A stretch of DNA of 64,000 nucleotides, from contig NZ_LMQC01000022.1 in the NCBI RefSeq assembly GCF_001424485.1, forward strand, positions 1 through 64,000. Reading direction: 5' to 3'. The DNA is from Modestobacter sp. Leaf380 (GTDB lineage: Bacteria > Actinomycetota > Actinomycetes > Mycobacteriales > Geodermatophilaceae). A program made the position numbers and the translations under genes. The notes below the pieces were generated by a model. The model saw nothing but the letters and a program-made list of their open reading frames with translations, searched no databases and had not been told where the DNA came from. This document shows, piece by piece, positions 1 to 7,773 of this stretch. How positions within the stretch are numbered: position 1 is the stretch's first letter; every line of letters begins with the position of its first letter.

Positions 1-63
1 CAACAGCGCCACCGAGAGCCGCCGACAGATCTCAGCCAAGACAGCAACCGCGTCGGTCAGCAC
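1..63 (-). CDS. Possible start of a gene running off the left edge
   Basis: On the minus strand a GTG at 63 opens a frame reading VLTDAVAVLAEICRRLSVALL that stays open to the window edge. It has the look of an amphipathic N-terminal helix and lies 44 nt after the stop of the next gene on the same strand, so it could be the following gene of an operon. No ribosome site stands out and 21 residues are too few to name a family. This may be chance. Confidence 0.2.
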   Translation of the reverse strand, partial: MLTDAVAVLAEICRRLSVALL

Positions 64-107
64 ACCGGGTCAGACGACCCCCGATGACGCCACCCCCATC
101 CTCACTG

Positions 108-749
108 TCAGCGGCGGGCGGGGGCCCGGCCGGACAGCACGGCGTCGGCCTCCGCGGCGGCCCGCCGCAGGGCCTCCCGCTCGCTGGCGTACCCGCCGAC
201 GACCCCGACGACGGGGAAGGCGGACAGGAAGCGGTGCCGCAGCTTGCCCTGGGGGCGGGCGTCGAGGGCGTCGTCGACCCGGGACAGCAGCCGGGCCATC
301 CGCCAGACGGTGCGCGCCGTGCCCTTCACGCCGCCGCGTTCGCCCTTGCGGCCCAGCGCCTCCTCGGCGTACGCGCCCTTCTGCCGGTCCAGCAGCGGCT
401 GGACGGCCTCGGGCGACAGGGGCCGGTCCAGCAGCACCTCCGACAGCAGGCCCACCCGGCGGGCCGGGTCGGTGACGCCGTGCTCACCGGCCACCCCGAG
501 GACGACGACGGCCTGCACGGCCGAGCCCACGGTGTTCTGCAGCGGCAGCAGGTCGGCCAGCTTGCCGGCGAACCGGGGTGCGGCCGAGACCGCGGCGCCG
601 ACCCGGCTGGCCCGGTCGGCCCACCAGGCGGCCCGCGCGTCGGCGGCCAGCGTGGGCGGGCGGCCCAGCTTGGCGACCACCGGGGTGCTGAGCCGGTCGA
701 CCCGGCGGAGGACGTCGACGACGACGGCGTCGGAGATCGGGGGCGCCAT
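108..749 (-). CDS. Hypothetical protein, 213 aa
   Basis: I do not recognise the family. The ATG at 749 (MAPPISDAVVVDVLRR) is preferred over an upstream extension to 995, because that extension is Arg/Thr/Pro-rich shadow sequence and would run into the divergent gene at 886. The protein has a mostly helical look, with two hydrophobic patches (AVQAVVVLGVAGEHG near residue 90 and FPVVGVVGGYA near residue 178) and many Arg and Ala residues. It has no signal peptide, Cys pattern or nucleotide-binding motif. The 136-nt interval to the divergent gene presumably holds both promoters. Confidence 0.7.
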   Translation of the reverse strand: MAPPISDAVVVDVLRRVDRLSTPVVAKLGRPPTLAADARAAWWADRASRVGAAVSAAPRFAGKLADLLPLQNTVGSAVQAVVVLGVAGEHGVTDPARRVGLLSEVLLDRPLSPEAVQPLLDRQKGAYAEEALGRKGERGGVKGTARTVWRMARLLSRVDDALDARPQGKLRHRFLSAFPVVGVVGGYASEREALRRAAAEADAVLSGRAPARR

Positions 750-874
750 GGCCGGGACGGTAGCGGCGGCCCGTGGACCTCGCCCGGCGACGCCTGCCCG
801 CTGACGTCCGCCCGGCGACGTGTGAGGACGCTGTGCGATCTGCTTGAACCGTGCAGCACCCCCGTGGCCGGTCG

Positions 875-880
875 TACGGT
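875..880 (+). promoter_or_regulatory. Candidate -10 box (TACGGT)
   Basis: TACGGT fits the actinobacterial -10 pattern TANNNT and ends 5 nt before the GTG at 886, the layout of a leaderless transcript. The match is weak by itself; similar hexamer-to-start distances recur elsewhere in the window (before 4392, 23547, 43950 and 60314). Confidence 0.3.
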
Positions 881-885
881 GGGTC

Positions 886-1992
886 GTGGCCAGCGGGGGA
901 CGACGGTTCGGTTGGCGCTGGGTCGTCGTCGCGCTCGGCCTCGCCGTCCTGGTGGCCCTGCCGGTCGCCGTGGCCGCCCTGCCGGCCGACGACACGGACG
1001 TCTCCGCGGCCGACCTGCGGGCCCGTGCCCTGGCCAGTGACGACGTGGCCTTCTCCGGCTACGCGATCTCCACCGGCGGGCTCACGCTGCCGTTGGGCGA
1101 CGCGCTCACCCCGGTCGCGGACCTGCTGAGCGACCAGACGACCATGCGCGCCTGGTACCGCGGGGCGGAGGACTGGCGGGTCGACGTCGTCACCGCGACC
1201 GGGGAGACCGGCACGCACCGCGACACCGACGGCACCTGGACCTGGGACTACGCCGACCAGCGGGCCACCCGCGGCGACGAACCCCCGCTCGCGCTGCCCA
1301 CCGCACCGGACCTGCTGCCCAGCGCGCTGGGCCGGCGGCTGCTCTCCGAGGCGACCGACGCCGAGGTCACCCGCACCGCCCCCGCCCGGGTCGCCGGCCG
1401 GGACGCCGTCGGCCTGCGGTACACCCCGGCCGACGGGGCCGCCTCGGTGAGCGCCGTCGACGTGTGGCTGGACGCGGACACCGGCCTGCCGCTGCAGGTG
1501 GTCGTCCGCAGCGCGGACACGACGATCCCGGCGCTGGACACCCGGTTCCTGGACCTGGACACCACCGAGCCCACCGCCGCGACGACGTCCTTCACCCCGC
1601 CCACGGACGCCTCCCTCGGGCAGGACCAGGACCTCACCGACCTCGACCTGGGCCGCCGGCTGGCCGACGTGGACCTGCCCGACGGGCTGGCCGGACTGAT
1701 CCGCCGCGAGGCCGAGGGCGTCCCCGGGGCGATCGGGGTCTACGGCACCGGGATCACCGTGCTGGCCGTCACCCCGTTGCCCGGGCAGGCCGCCCGCAGC
1801 CTGCGGTCCCAGCTGCAGGCCACCCCCGGCGCCGTCGTCGACGACCTCGGCGTCCGGATCTCGGCCGGGCCGCTGGGCCTGATGCTCATCGGCAGCCGGG
1901 AGACCGGCGCGTTTTTGCTCGCCGGCACGGTCACCCTCGACGCGCTGGCCACCGCCGCGCAACAGCTCAGCGACACGACAGGAGTCCGATGA
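886..1992 (+). CDS. Membrane-anchored LolA/RseB-like protein
   Basis: A 368-aa protein with a short basic N terminus, one hydrophobic segment (residues about 10-28, WVVVALGLAVLVALPVAVAA) that serves as signal anchor or signal peptide, and a long exported domain. The exported part (residues about 50-230) has the feel of the LolA/RseB beta fold (DWRVDVVTATGETGTHRD, DVWLDADTGLPLQVVV), a family that binds lipid or hydrophobic ligands outside the membrane. GTG at 886 is chosen over TTG at 844 because it directly precedes the basic/hydrophobic start. The stop overlaps the next ATG (ATGA), so it is co-translated with the ABC ATPase and is probably a partner of that transporter. The family call is from pattern recognition only. 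Confidence 0.75.
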   Translation: MASGGRRFGWRWVVVALGLAVLVALPVAVAALPADDTDVSAADLRARALASDDVAFSGYAISTGGLTLPLGDALTPVADLLSDQTTMRAWYRGAEDWRVDVVTATGETGTHRDTDGTWTWDYADQRATRGDEPPLALPTAPDLLPSALGRRLLSEATDAEVTRTAPARVAGRDAVGLRYTPADGAASVSAVDVWLDADTGLPLQVVVRSADTTIPALDTRFLDLDTTEPTAATTSFTPPTDASLGQDQDLTDLDLGRRLADVDLPDGLAGLIRREAEGVPGAIGVYGTGITVLAVTPLPGQAARSLRSQLQATPGAVVDDLGVRISAGPLGLMLIGSRETGAFLLAGTVTLDALATAAQQLSDTTGVR

Positions 1993-2912
1993 CCGAGACG
2001 GTGATCGCCACGCGGGGGCTCCGCAAGCGCTACGGCGCGCTGCGCGCCGTCGACGGCATCGACCTCGACGTGCGGGCCGGTGACGTCTACGGCTTCCTCG
2101 GCGCCAACGGCTCGGGCAAGACCACGACCGTGCGGATGCTGCTGGGCCTGGTGCTGCCCACCGAGGGCGAGGTCGAGGTGCTCGGCCGGCCGATGCCGAA
2201 GGCCGCCCGGGAGGTGCTGCCCCGGGTGGGTGCGCTGATCGAGGGCCCGGCGGCCTACGGGCACCTGTCCGGGCGGGCGAACCTGGCCCTGCTGGACGCC
2301 GCAGGCCCCGGCGGGTCCCGGCGCAGCCGGAGGCAGCGGGTCGGTGACGTGCTCGACCAGGTCGGGCTCGGCGGGGTCGGCAAGCGGCCGGTCAAGGCCT
2401 ACTCGCTGGGCATGCGGCAGCGGCTGGGCCTGGCCGGGGCGCTGCTGCGGCGCCCGGACCTGCTGGTCCTGGACGAGCCCACCAACGGGCTTGACCCGCA
2501 GGGCATCCACGAGATCCGCACCCTGCTGCTGGACCTGAACTCCACCGGCACCACCGTCTTCCTCTCCAGCCACCTGCTGGCCGAGATCGAGCAGCTGGCC
2601 ACCCGGGTCGGCGTGCTGGACCGCGGGCGGGTGGTGCTCCAGGACGACCTGACCACCCTCACCGCGCCCACCGGGGCCACCGTCGTCCAGACGCCGGACC
2701 CCGCGCGGGTCCGGGCGGTGCTGGGCGACCGGGTGCTGTCCACCGACGCGGACAGCGCGGTCGTCCGGGGCACCGACCCGGCCGAGGTGAACGCCGCGCT
2801 GGTGTCGGCCGGCGTCCCGGTCCACGGGCTGCGGCTGCAGCGCCCCTCGCTGGAGGAGGTCGTGCTCGCCGCGGCCTCGACCAGCGCCGACCGGGTGGGG
2901 GTGCCGGCGTGA
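1989..2912 (+). CDS. ABC transporter ATP-binding protein
   Basis: A 307-aa cytoplasmic ATPase of the drug/lantibiotic export (BcrA/NatA-like) class. Walker A is GANGSGKTT (residues 38-46), the signature is SLGMRQRLG, Walker B is LLVLDEPTNGLD (about 157-168) and the H-loop is SSHLL (about 192). A roughly 80-residue C-terminal extension after the nucleotide-binding domain is typical of exporters working with a separate ABC-2 permease. ATG at 1989 overlaps the upstream stop, and its own stop overlaps the permease GTG by 4 nt. It powers the permease encoded next; the substrate is unknown. Confidence 0.93.
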   Translation: MTETVIATRGLRKRYGALRAVDGIDLDVRAGDVYGFLGANGSGKTTTVRMLLGLVLPTEGEVEVLGRPMPKAAREVLPRVGALIEGPAAYGHLSGRANLALLDAAGPGGSRRSRRQRVGDVLDQVGLGGVGKRPVKAYSLGMRQRLGLAGALLRRPDLLVLDEPTNGLDPQGIHEIRTLLLDLNSTGTTVFLSSHLLAEIEQLATRVGVLDRGRVVLQDDLTTLTAPTGATVVQTPDPARVRAVLGDRVLSTDADSAVVRGTDPAEVNAALVSAGVPVHGLRLQRPSLEEVVLAAASTSADRVGVPA

Positions 2913-3721
2913 TCGGCGTCGAGCTGAGGAAGCTCTTCCGCCGTCCCCGGACCTGGGTGACGATCGCGCTGCTCAACGCCCTGCCGGTGCTCGTCGCCGT
3001 CCTGCTGGTGCTCACCGACCTCGCCCCGCGGCCGGGGGAGGGGCCGGCGTTCCTGTCGGCGGTGCTCACCAATGGCACGCTCTTCCCGCTCGCCGCGCTG
3101 GCGATCGTGCTGCCGTTGTTCCTGCCGATCGCGGTCGCCGTCGTCGCCGGGGACTCCATCGCCGGGGAGGCGCAGGGCGGCACGCTGCGCTACCTGCTGG
3201 CCCGCCCGGCCGGTCGCACCCGGCTGCTGGTGGCCAAGCTGGTCGCCGTCATCGCGTTCGTGCTGGTCACCGTCGTGATCGTCGCCGCGGTCGGCTACGT
3301 CGTGGGGACGACGCTGTTCGACGTCCAGCCGCTGGCCACCTCGACCGGGCTGTCGGGCACCGTGCTCACCCCCGAGCAGGTCGCCGGCCGCACGCTGCTG
3401 GCGATCGGCTACGTGACGATCTCGATGCTCGGCGTCGCCGCGTTCGCGTTGTTCTTCTCCACGCTCACCGACTCCCCGCAGCTGGCCACCCTGGGCGCGC
3501 TGGCGGTGCTGATCGGCTCCTCGCTGCTGTTCACCCTGGACGCCGCCTCGGCCATCGCGCCCTACCTGCCCACCCGGTACTGGCTCAGCTTCGTGGACTT
3601 CTTCCGGGACCCGGTCCTGTGGCGCGACGTCACCCGGGGCATCGGGCTGCAGGCGGTCTACGTCGTGGTCCTGCTGGGTGCGGCGTGGGCGAACTTCACC
3701 ACCAAGGACGTCACCAGCTGA
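2909..3721 (+). CDS. ABC-2 type permease
   Basis: A 270-aa membrane protein with about six hydrophobic helices (for instance residues 19-38, 55-80, 108-132, 172-193, 203-220 and 248-265) and the ABC-2 hallmark GDSIAGEAQGGTLRYLLARP after helix 2. The N-terminal basic stretch (ELRKLFRRPRTW) is the usual cytoplasmic start. GTG at 2909 overlaps the ATPase stop (GTGA), so the three genes 886-3721 form one operon. It forms the membrane channel of the exporter with the ATPase. A strong hairpin follows immediately. Confidence 0.92.
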   Translation: MIGVELRKLFRRPRTWVTIALLNALPVLVAVLLVLTDLAPRPGEGPAFLSAVLTNGTLFPLAALAIVLPLFLPIAVAVVAGDSIAGEAQGGTLRYLLARPAGRTRLLVAKLVAVIAFVLVTVVIVAAVGYVVGTTLFDVQPLATSTGLSGTVLTPEQVAGRTLLAIGYVTISMLGVAAFALFFSTLTDSPQLATLGALAVLIGSSLLFTLDAASAIAPYLPTRYWLSFVDFFRDPVLWRDVTRGIGLQAVYVVVLLGAAWANFTTKDVTS

Positions 3722-3722
3722 C

Positions 3723-3751
3723 CGGCTCCCGGGTCGGTGACCCGGGAGCCG
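3723..3751. terminator. Bidirectional terminator hairpin
   Basis: Perfect 13-bp stem CGGCTCCCGGGTC / GACCCGGGAGCCG with a 3-nt loop, in the 32-nt gap between convergent genes ending at 3721 and 3754. It has no clear U tract on either side, as is usual in such GC-rich genomes. Confidence 0.8.
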
Positions 3752-3753
3752 CG

Positions 3754-4263
3754 TCAGAGGCCGGCAGGGGTGAGTGCTCCACGGGCCTCGTCGACGAAGG
3801 CCCGGCGGGCGGTGAGGACGAGGTCCTCGGCTTCCGCGCCCCTCCATCGTCCTGACGCGAGGCAGGAGTCGACGAAGCCGCTGTACACGGTCGCGGCGTT
3901 GTACAGGTCTGCTGCCCGCTGGGCCGTTGCGGGGCTGTTGGTCAGTTGGACGTCTGCGAGCCCGGTGGTGAGCGCCGTCCACGCCGTGAGGTACTCCGCC
4001 GTGCGCTGGTCGAGGTCGGAACCGGTCGCGGGCCCGTCAGCCCGAGTGGCGAGTGCCGCTCGGGCCGACTCGTGGAACTGGTCCACCGTCCGGAGGTAGG
4101 ACGACGACGCCTCTCGGCGCGCGTCCTGCCAACGATCTGCACGGTCGGCGATGCGCGTCGCTGTCTCACGGCGCTGGGCGAGGAAGGGAGCCACCTGCTG
4201 GGCCAGTCCTCCCAGCACGGTTCCTGCCACGCCGACCACTCCTACGAGAACCGCGGTATCCAC
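3754..4263 (-). CDS. Hypothetical membrane-anchored protein, 169 aa
   Basis: GTG at 4263 starts MDTAVLVGVVGVAGTVLGGL, a hydrophobic anchor of about 20 residues, followed by a mainly helical, charged domain (QRRETATRIADRADRWQDARREASS). Small proteins of this plan are frequent in actinobacteria without known function. Codon choice is looser than in its neighbours, with more A and T at third positions, which hints at later acquisition. It shares the terminator at 3723 with the ABC operon and is transcribed alone. Confidence 0.75.
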   Translation of the reverse strand: MDTAVLVGVVGVAGTVLGGLAQQVAPFLAQRRETATRIADRADRWQDARREASSSYLRTVDQFHESARAALATRADGPATGSDLDQRTAEYLTAWTALTTGLADVQLTNSPATAQRAADLYNAATVYSGFVDSCLASGRWRGAEAEDLVLTARRAFVDEARGALTPAGL

Positions 4264-4378
4264 ATCTCGGTCTTCGGTGCGGAGGCCCGACCACTTGACG
4301 GCTCGCCGGGGCGTCCATCCCTTCGAGCGAGGGGTCCGTGGGAGGCGGTCGGCCCTCCGCCGGAGGGCTGCCGGTCAC

Positions 4379-4384
4379 TAACCT
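4379..4384 (+). promoter_or_regulatory. Candidate -10 box (TAACCT)
   Basis: TAACCT fits TANNNT and ends 7 nt before the ATG at 4392, the spacing expected for leaderless transcription. A 7-bp hairpin (GCCCTCC/GGAGGGC, 4352-4368) sits just upstream. Confidence 0.4.
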
Positions 4385-4391
4385 CCCGCGC

Positions 4392-5219
4392 ATGCGCATC
4401 CGTCCCACCGAGCTCGACGCGATCGTCGGCGGCACCCTCGACCTGGCCTTCCGCCGCTGGGACCGGCCGCGGCTGCTCGTCGGGACCCGGATGCGGACCC
4501 GGGTCGGCCTGGTGGAGGTCACCTCCCTGGACCGGGTGGACCCCGACGACCTGACCGAGGACGACGCCCGCCGGGCCGGGGCGGCGTCCCTGGAGGCGCT
4601 GCGCCACGGGTTGGCAGACGACGACCGGCCGGTGTTCCGGGTGGGCCTGCGGTTCGCCGGGGAGGACCCGCGCGCGGTGCTGCGCCGCACCCCGCCCACG
4701 CCGGCCGAGGTGGGCGAGCTGCAGGCCCGGCTCGACCGGCTGGACCGGGCGTCGGCGACCGGCCCGTGGACGGCGCAGGCCCTGCAGCTCGTCGACGCCC
4801 ACCCCGAGCGGCGGGCCCCCGAACTGGCGGCCGAGGCGGGTCGGCCGACGGCGGACTTCAAGCGCGACGTCCGCAAGCTCAAGGAGCTGGGGCTCACCGA
4901 GTCCCTGGACATCGGCTACCGGCTGTCCGCCCGGGGGGAGGCCGTCGTCGACGCCGCCCGGCGGGCTGCCGGGGGCCGGGCCCGGCGGCGCGCGGCGCGG
5001 CCTGCGGGCACCCCGCTGCCCAGCATCGGCGCCCCGGCCACCCGGGCGCTGCGGGCGGCCGGGCTGGCCACGCTGGAGGCGGTGGCCGGGCTGTCCGACG
5101 CCGAGCTGCTCGCGATGCACGGCGTGGGTCCGATCGCGGTCACGCGGCTGCGGGCTGCTCTCGCGGGGCCTCAGCCCGACAGCCGCGCGCAGTCCGCGGG
5201 GCCCAGCGCCACGGGCTGA
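4392..5219 (+). CDS. ASCH-like protein with C-terminal helix-hairpin-helix
   Basis: 275 aa. The N-terminal part (MRIRPTELDAIVGGTLDLAFRRW, then VGTRMRTRVGLVEVTSLDRVD) resembles the actinobacterial ASCH/PUA-like fold that binds RNA. The C-terminal 50 residues (SIGAPATRALRAAGLATLEA...LLAMHGVGPIAVTRLRAAL) form a clear helix-hairpin-helix DNA-binding unit with the GVGP turn. The middle (AQALQLVDAHPERRAPELA...FKRDVRKLKELGLTES) looks like a winged-helix segment. ATG at 4392 is chosen over an upstream start at 4338 because the family begins at MRIRP. A nucleic-acid role is likely; the exact function is unknown. Its last 49 nt overlap the convergent lipase gene. Confidence 0.75.
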   Translation: MRIRPTELDAIVGGTLDLAFRRWDRPRLLVGTRMRTRVGLVEVTSLDRVDPDDLTEDDARRAGAASLEALRHGLADDDRPVFRVGLRFAGEDPRAVLRRTPPTPAEVGELQARLDRLDRASATGPWTAQALQLVDAHPERRAPELAAEAGRPTADFKRDVRKLKELGLTESLDIGYRLSARGEAVVDAARRAAGGRARRRAARPAGTPLPSIGAPATRALRAAGLATLEAVAGLSDAELLAMHGVGPIAVTRLRAALAGPQPDSRAQSAGPSATG

Positions 5220-6004
5220 CCCGACGCCAGCTCAGCGATCACGATGCCCTGCACCAGCGGGTCCGAGGGCAGCTGCCCGTGCTGCACCCGGCTGTCGGCG
5301 CACACCGACTGCACGGTGAGCTCCAGCGCACCGTCGAGGCGGGCGGAGTCCGGCGGGGTCACGGTGGTGTCGACGTCGGTCCACACCGACACCCAGGTCG
5401 GGCCCGCGGGGGTCTCGTCACCGGCGTTCAGCCCGCGCAGCACCTCGCTGTCGGTGCGCAGCTGCTGGCAGCCCTCGGGGCACTGGTCGGGGGCGAAGGA
5501 GCCGGCCAGGTCGGCGACCGTCGTGCCGTGGTGCGGCGAGCCCAGGGTGACGATCCGCCGGGCCTGCTCGGCACCGCCGTCCGCCGCCCAGATCCGGGTG
5601 ACGACGCCGCCGGCGGAGTAGCCGACGACGTCCACGCTGTCGGCGCCGGTGCGGGCCAGGGCCTCGTCCACGGCGGTGGCCAGCACGGCGGCGGACTCCC
5701 GCAGGTCCCCCGTCCCCTCACCGGGCACCGGCACCACGGTGGCGTCCCGGCCCACGGCGGTCAGCGCCTCGGCCAGGGTCTGCAGCGACCGGGTCGAGCC
5801 GCCGTAGCCGGGGACCAGCAGCACCGGACCGGGTTCGGCCTGGGAGACCGGCGCCGGGTCGCCGGCGGTCAGCCGCGGCACGAGCACGGCCGCGCCGACG
5901 GCGAGGACCGCGACGACCAGCGCCGCCAGCAGCCCGAGCACGAGGCGGCGGCGGGCGGGAGCGAGTCCGGCGAGCACGACACCACTGTCCCTGGTGGACT
6001 GCAC
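5171..6004 (-). CDS. Secreted or membrane-anchored lipase/esterase-like hydrolase
   Basis: 277 aa, alpha/beta hydrolase of the class 2 lipase type. An N-terminal anchor (about residues 20-43) is followed by the oxyanion-side motif LLVPGYGGS, the nucleophile elbow GYSAGG with Ser130, an acidic candidate in VWTDVDTTVTPP, and a C-terminal His in VQHGQL. Four Cys in the exported part (QCPEGCQQL, SVCAD, ADCARL) suggest disulfides. It is predicted to hydrolyse ester bonds of lipids at the cell surface. GTG at 6004 leaves only 2 nt to the divergent start at 6007, so the true start may lie a few codons inside (GTG at 5980 also precedes the anchor). Confidence 0.85.
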   Translation of the reverse strand: MQSTRDSGVVLAGLAPARRRLVLGLLAALVVAVLAVGAAVLVPRLTAGDPAPVSQAEPGPVLLVPGYGGSTRSLQTLAEALTAVGRDATVVPVPGEGTGDLRESAAVLATAVDEALARTGADSVDVVGYSAGGVVTRIWAADGGAEQARRIVTLGSPHHGTTVADLAGSFAPDQCPEGCQQLRTDSEVLRGLNAGDETPAGPTWVSVWTDVDTTVTPPDSARLDGALELTVQSVCADSRVQHGQLPSDPLVQGIVIAELASGQPVALGPADCARLSG

Positions 6005-6006
6005 CC

Positions 6007-6669
6007 GTGCCGCCGTTCCTGTCCCGGGAGGACTACTTCACAGCCTGGTCACAGTGGCACGGCGGGACGGACCCGCGAGCCAGCGGCGTGGTCCGCGGCT
6101 GGCTGACCATCGCCCACACCCTGGCCCGCCCGCTGGCCGGCGTCCCACCGCTCGCGGTCACCCTGCTGGGTCTCGCCGTCGCCGGGGCCGCGGTGGGCCC
6201 GGCCGCGGCCGGGGGCCCCTGGCTGGTGCTGGCCGGCGTGCTGGTCGGGCTCTCCGGGCTGCTGGACTCCCTGGACGGCGCGCTGGCCATCGCCGGCGGC
6301 CGGGCCGGGCGGCGGGGGTTCGTGCTGGACTCGGCGGTCGACCGGCTCACCGAGGTGGCCTACGCGCTGGCCTTCTGGGCCGCCGGGGCCCCGGCCTGGC
6401 TGGCCGTCGCCTTCGGCGCGCTGTGCTGGTTCCCCGACTACCTGCGCGCCCGGGCCGGCCAGGCCGGGGTGGACGAGACCGGGGCCATCTCGGTGTGGGA
6501 GAGGCCGACCCGGGTGGCGATGGCGGGCATGACGCTGGGCGGGGCCGGGGTGGTGTCCGGGGTGGGTCTCGCAGAGCTGGTGGTCACCGCCGGCGCCGCG
6601 GTCGGGGTCGCTCTGGGGGTGGTCGGCACCGCGCAGCTCGGGGTCCAGCTGCGGCGCGCGCTGGGCTGA
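6007..6669 (+). CDS. CDP-alcohol phosphatidyltransferase family protein
   Basis: 220 aa, five or six membrane helices. The family motif D-x2-D-G-x2-A-R-x8-G-x3-D-x3-D is seen at residues 87-112 (DSLDGALAI ... GFVLDSAVD). All four Asp are kept, but the Arg position is Ile95. The enzyme class moves a phosphoalcohol from CDP-diacylglycerol or CDP-alcohol onto an acceptor in the membrane; the substrate cannot be told. The N terminus (PPFLSREDYFTAWSQWHGG) is retained by family pattern, supporting the GTG at 6007. Its promoter must lie inside the divergent lipase gene. Confidence 0.85.
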   Translation: MPPFLSREDYFTAWSQWHGGTDPRASGVVRGWLTIAHTLARPLAGVPPLAVTLLGLAVAGAAVGPAAAGGPWLVLAGVLVGLSGLLDSLDGALAIAGGRAGRRGFVLDSAVDRLTEVAYALAFWAAGAPAWLAVAFGALCWFPDYLRARAGQAGVDETGAISVWERPTRVAMAGMTLGGAGVVSGVGLAELVVTAGAAVGVALGVVGTAQLGVQLRRALG

Positions 6670-6795
6670 GCACGCCCGGCGCCCGGTGGACCACGCCGTT
6701 ACGCTGGGGTGAACCCCGGACGGCCTGGACGTCGAACGCCGGTTCACCCGCGCGTCTGCGCGCCCCCTCGTCCCCCACCTCCCGGGAGCCCCACC

Positions 6796-7773
6796 GTGTC
6801 CGTCGCCGTGACCGGTTCGATCGCCACCGACCACCTGATGACCTTCCCGGGGAAGTTCACCGAGCAGTTCGTCGAGGGCCAGATGGAGAACGTCTCGCTC
6901 TCCTTCCTCGTCGACGACCTGGTGCAGCACCGCGGCGGCGCCGGCGCCAACATGGCCTACGGCATGGGCCTGCTGGGCCTCACCCCGGTGCTGGTCGGCG
7001 CCGTGGGCAGCGACTTCGACGACTACGAGTCCTGGCTGAACCGGCACGGCGTGGACACCGAGTCCGTGCACTGGTCCAAGCTCAAGCACACCGCCCGCTT
7101 CACCTGCACGACCGACGCCGCGAACAACCAGATCGCGTCCTTCTACTCCGGCGCCATGGCCGAGGCCTCGCTGATCGAGCTGGCCCCCGTGGAGAAGCGG
7201 GTGGGCAGCCTGGACCTGGTCATCGTCGGCCCGAACGACCCCACGGCGATGGTCCAGCACACCCAGGAGTGCCGGGAGCGCGGCTACGCGTTCATGGCCG
7301 ACCCGTCCCAGCAGCTCGCGTGGGCCGACGGCGAGATGATCCGCACCCTGGTCGACGGCGCCGAGCTGCTGTTCACCAACGAGTACGAGGCCGCCCTGCT
7401 CAAGCAGAAGACCGGCTGGAGCCACGCCGAGGTCCTCGACCGGGTCGGCACCTGGGTCACCACCCGGGCCGCCGCCGGGGTGCGCGTGGAGGCCAAGGAC
7501 GCCGAGACCCTCGAGGTCATCGCCGTCCCCGAGACCCACCCGGTGGAGCCCACCGGCGGCGGTGACGCGCTGCGCGCCGGGTTCGTCGCCGCCCGCACCT
7601 GGGGCCTGGGCCTGCAGCGCGCCACCCAGGTCGGCTCGGCCGTGGCCACCGCCGCCGTCGAGGTCGTCGGCACCCAGGAGTACTCGCTGCCCCGGGAGTC
7701 GTTCCTGGAGCGGTTCGCCTCCGCCTTCGGTGCCGACGCCGCCGACGAGGTGGCCCCGCACCTGCCCGCCTAG
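6796..7773 (+). CDS. adoK: Adenosine kinase, PfkB family
   Basis: 325 aa. It closely follows the mycobacterial adenosine kinase pattern throughout: AVTGSIATDHLMTFPG at the start, VSLSFLVDDLV then HRGGAGANMAYG for substrate binding, TARFTCTTD, and the anion-hole and catalytic stretch PTGGGDALRAGF (residues about 251-262) with the catalytic Asp. It phosphorylates adenosine to AMP in the cytoplasm (purine salvage). The usual GAGD or GVGD turn is GGGD here. GTG at 6796 is chosen because the family starts at this point. Its stop shares CTAG with the convergent gene's stop. Confidence 0.93.
   Translation: MSVAVTGSIATDHLMTFPGKFTEQFVEGQMENVSLSFLVDDLVQHRGGAGANMAYGMGLLGLTPVLVGAVGSDFDDYESWLNRHGVDTESVHWSKLKHTARFTCTTDAANNQIASFYSGAMAEASLIELAPVEKRVGSLDLVIVGPNDPTAMVQHTQECRERGYAFMADPSQQLAWADGEMIRTLVDGAELLFTNEYEAALLKQKTGWSHAEVLDRVGTWVTTRAAAGVRVEAKDAETLEVIAVPETHPVEPTGGGDALRAGFVAARTWGLGLQRATQVGSAVATAAVEVVGTQEYSLPRESFLERFASAFGADAADEVAPHLPA

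Noticed and set aside
4242-5120. Minus-strand frames across the HhH protein gene
   Set aside because: The plus-strand protein has clear domain patterns; the antisense frames are compositional shadows.
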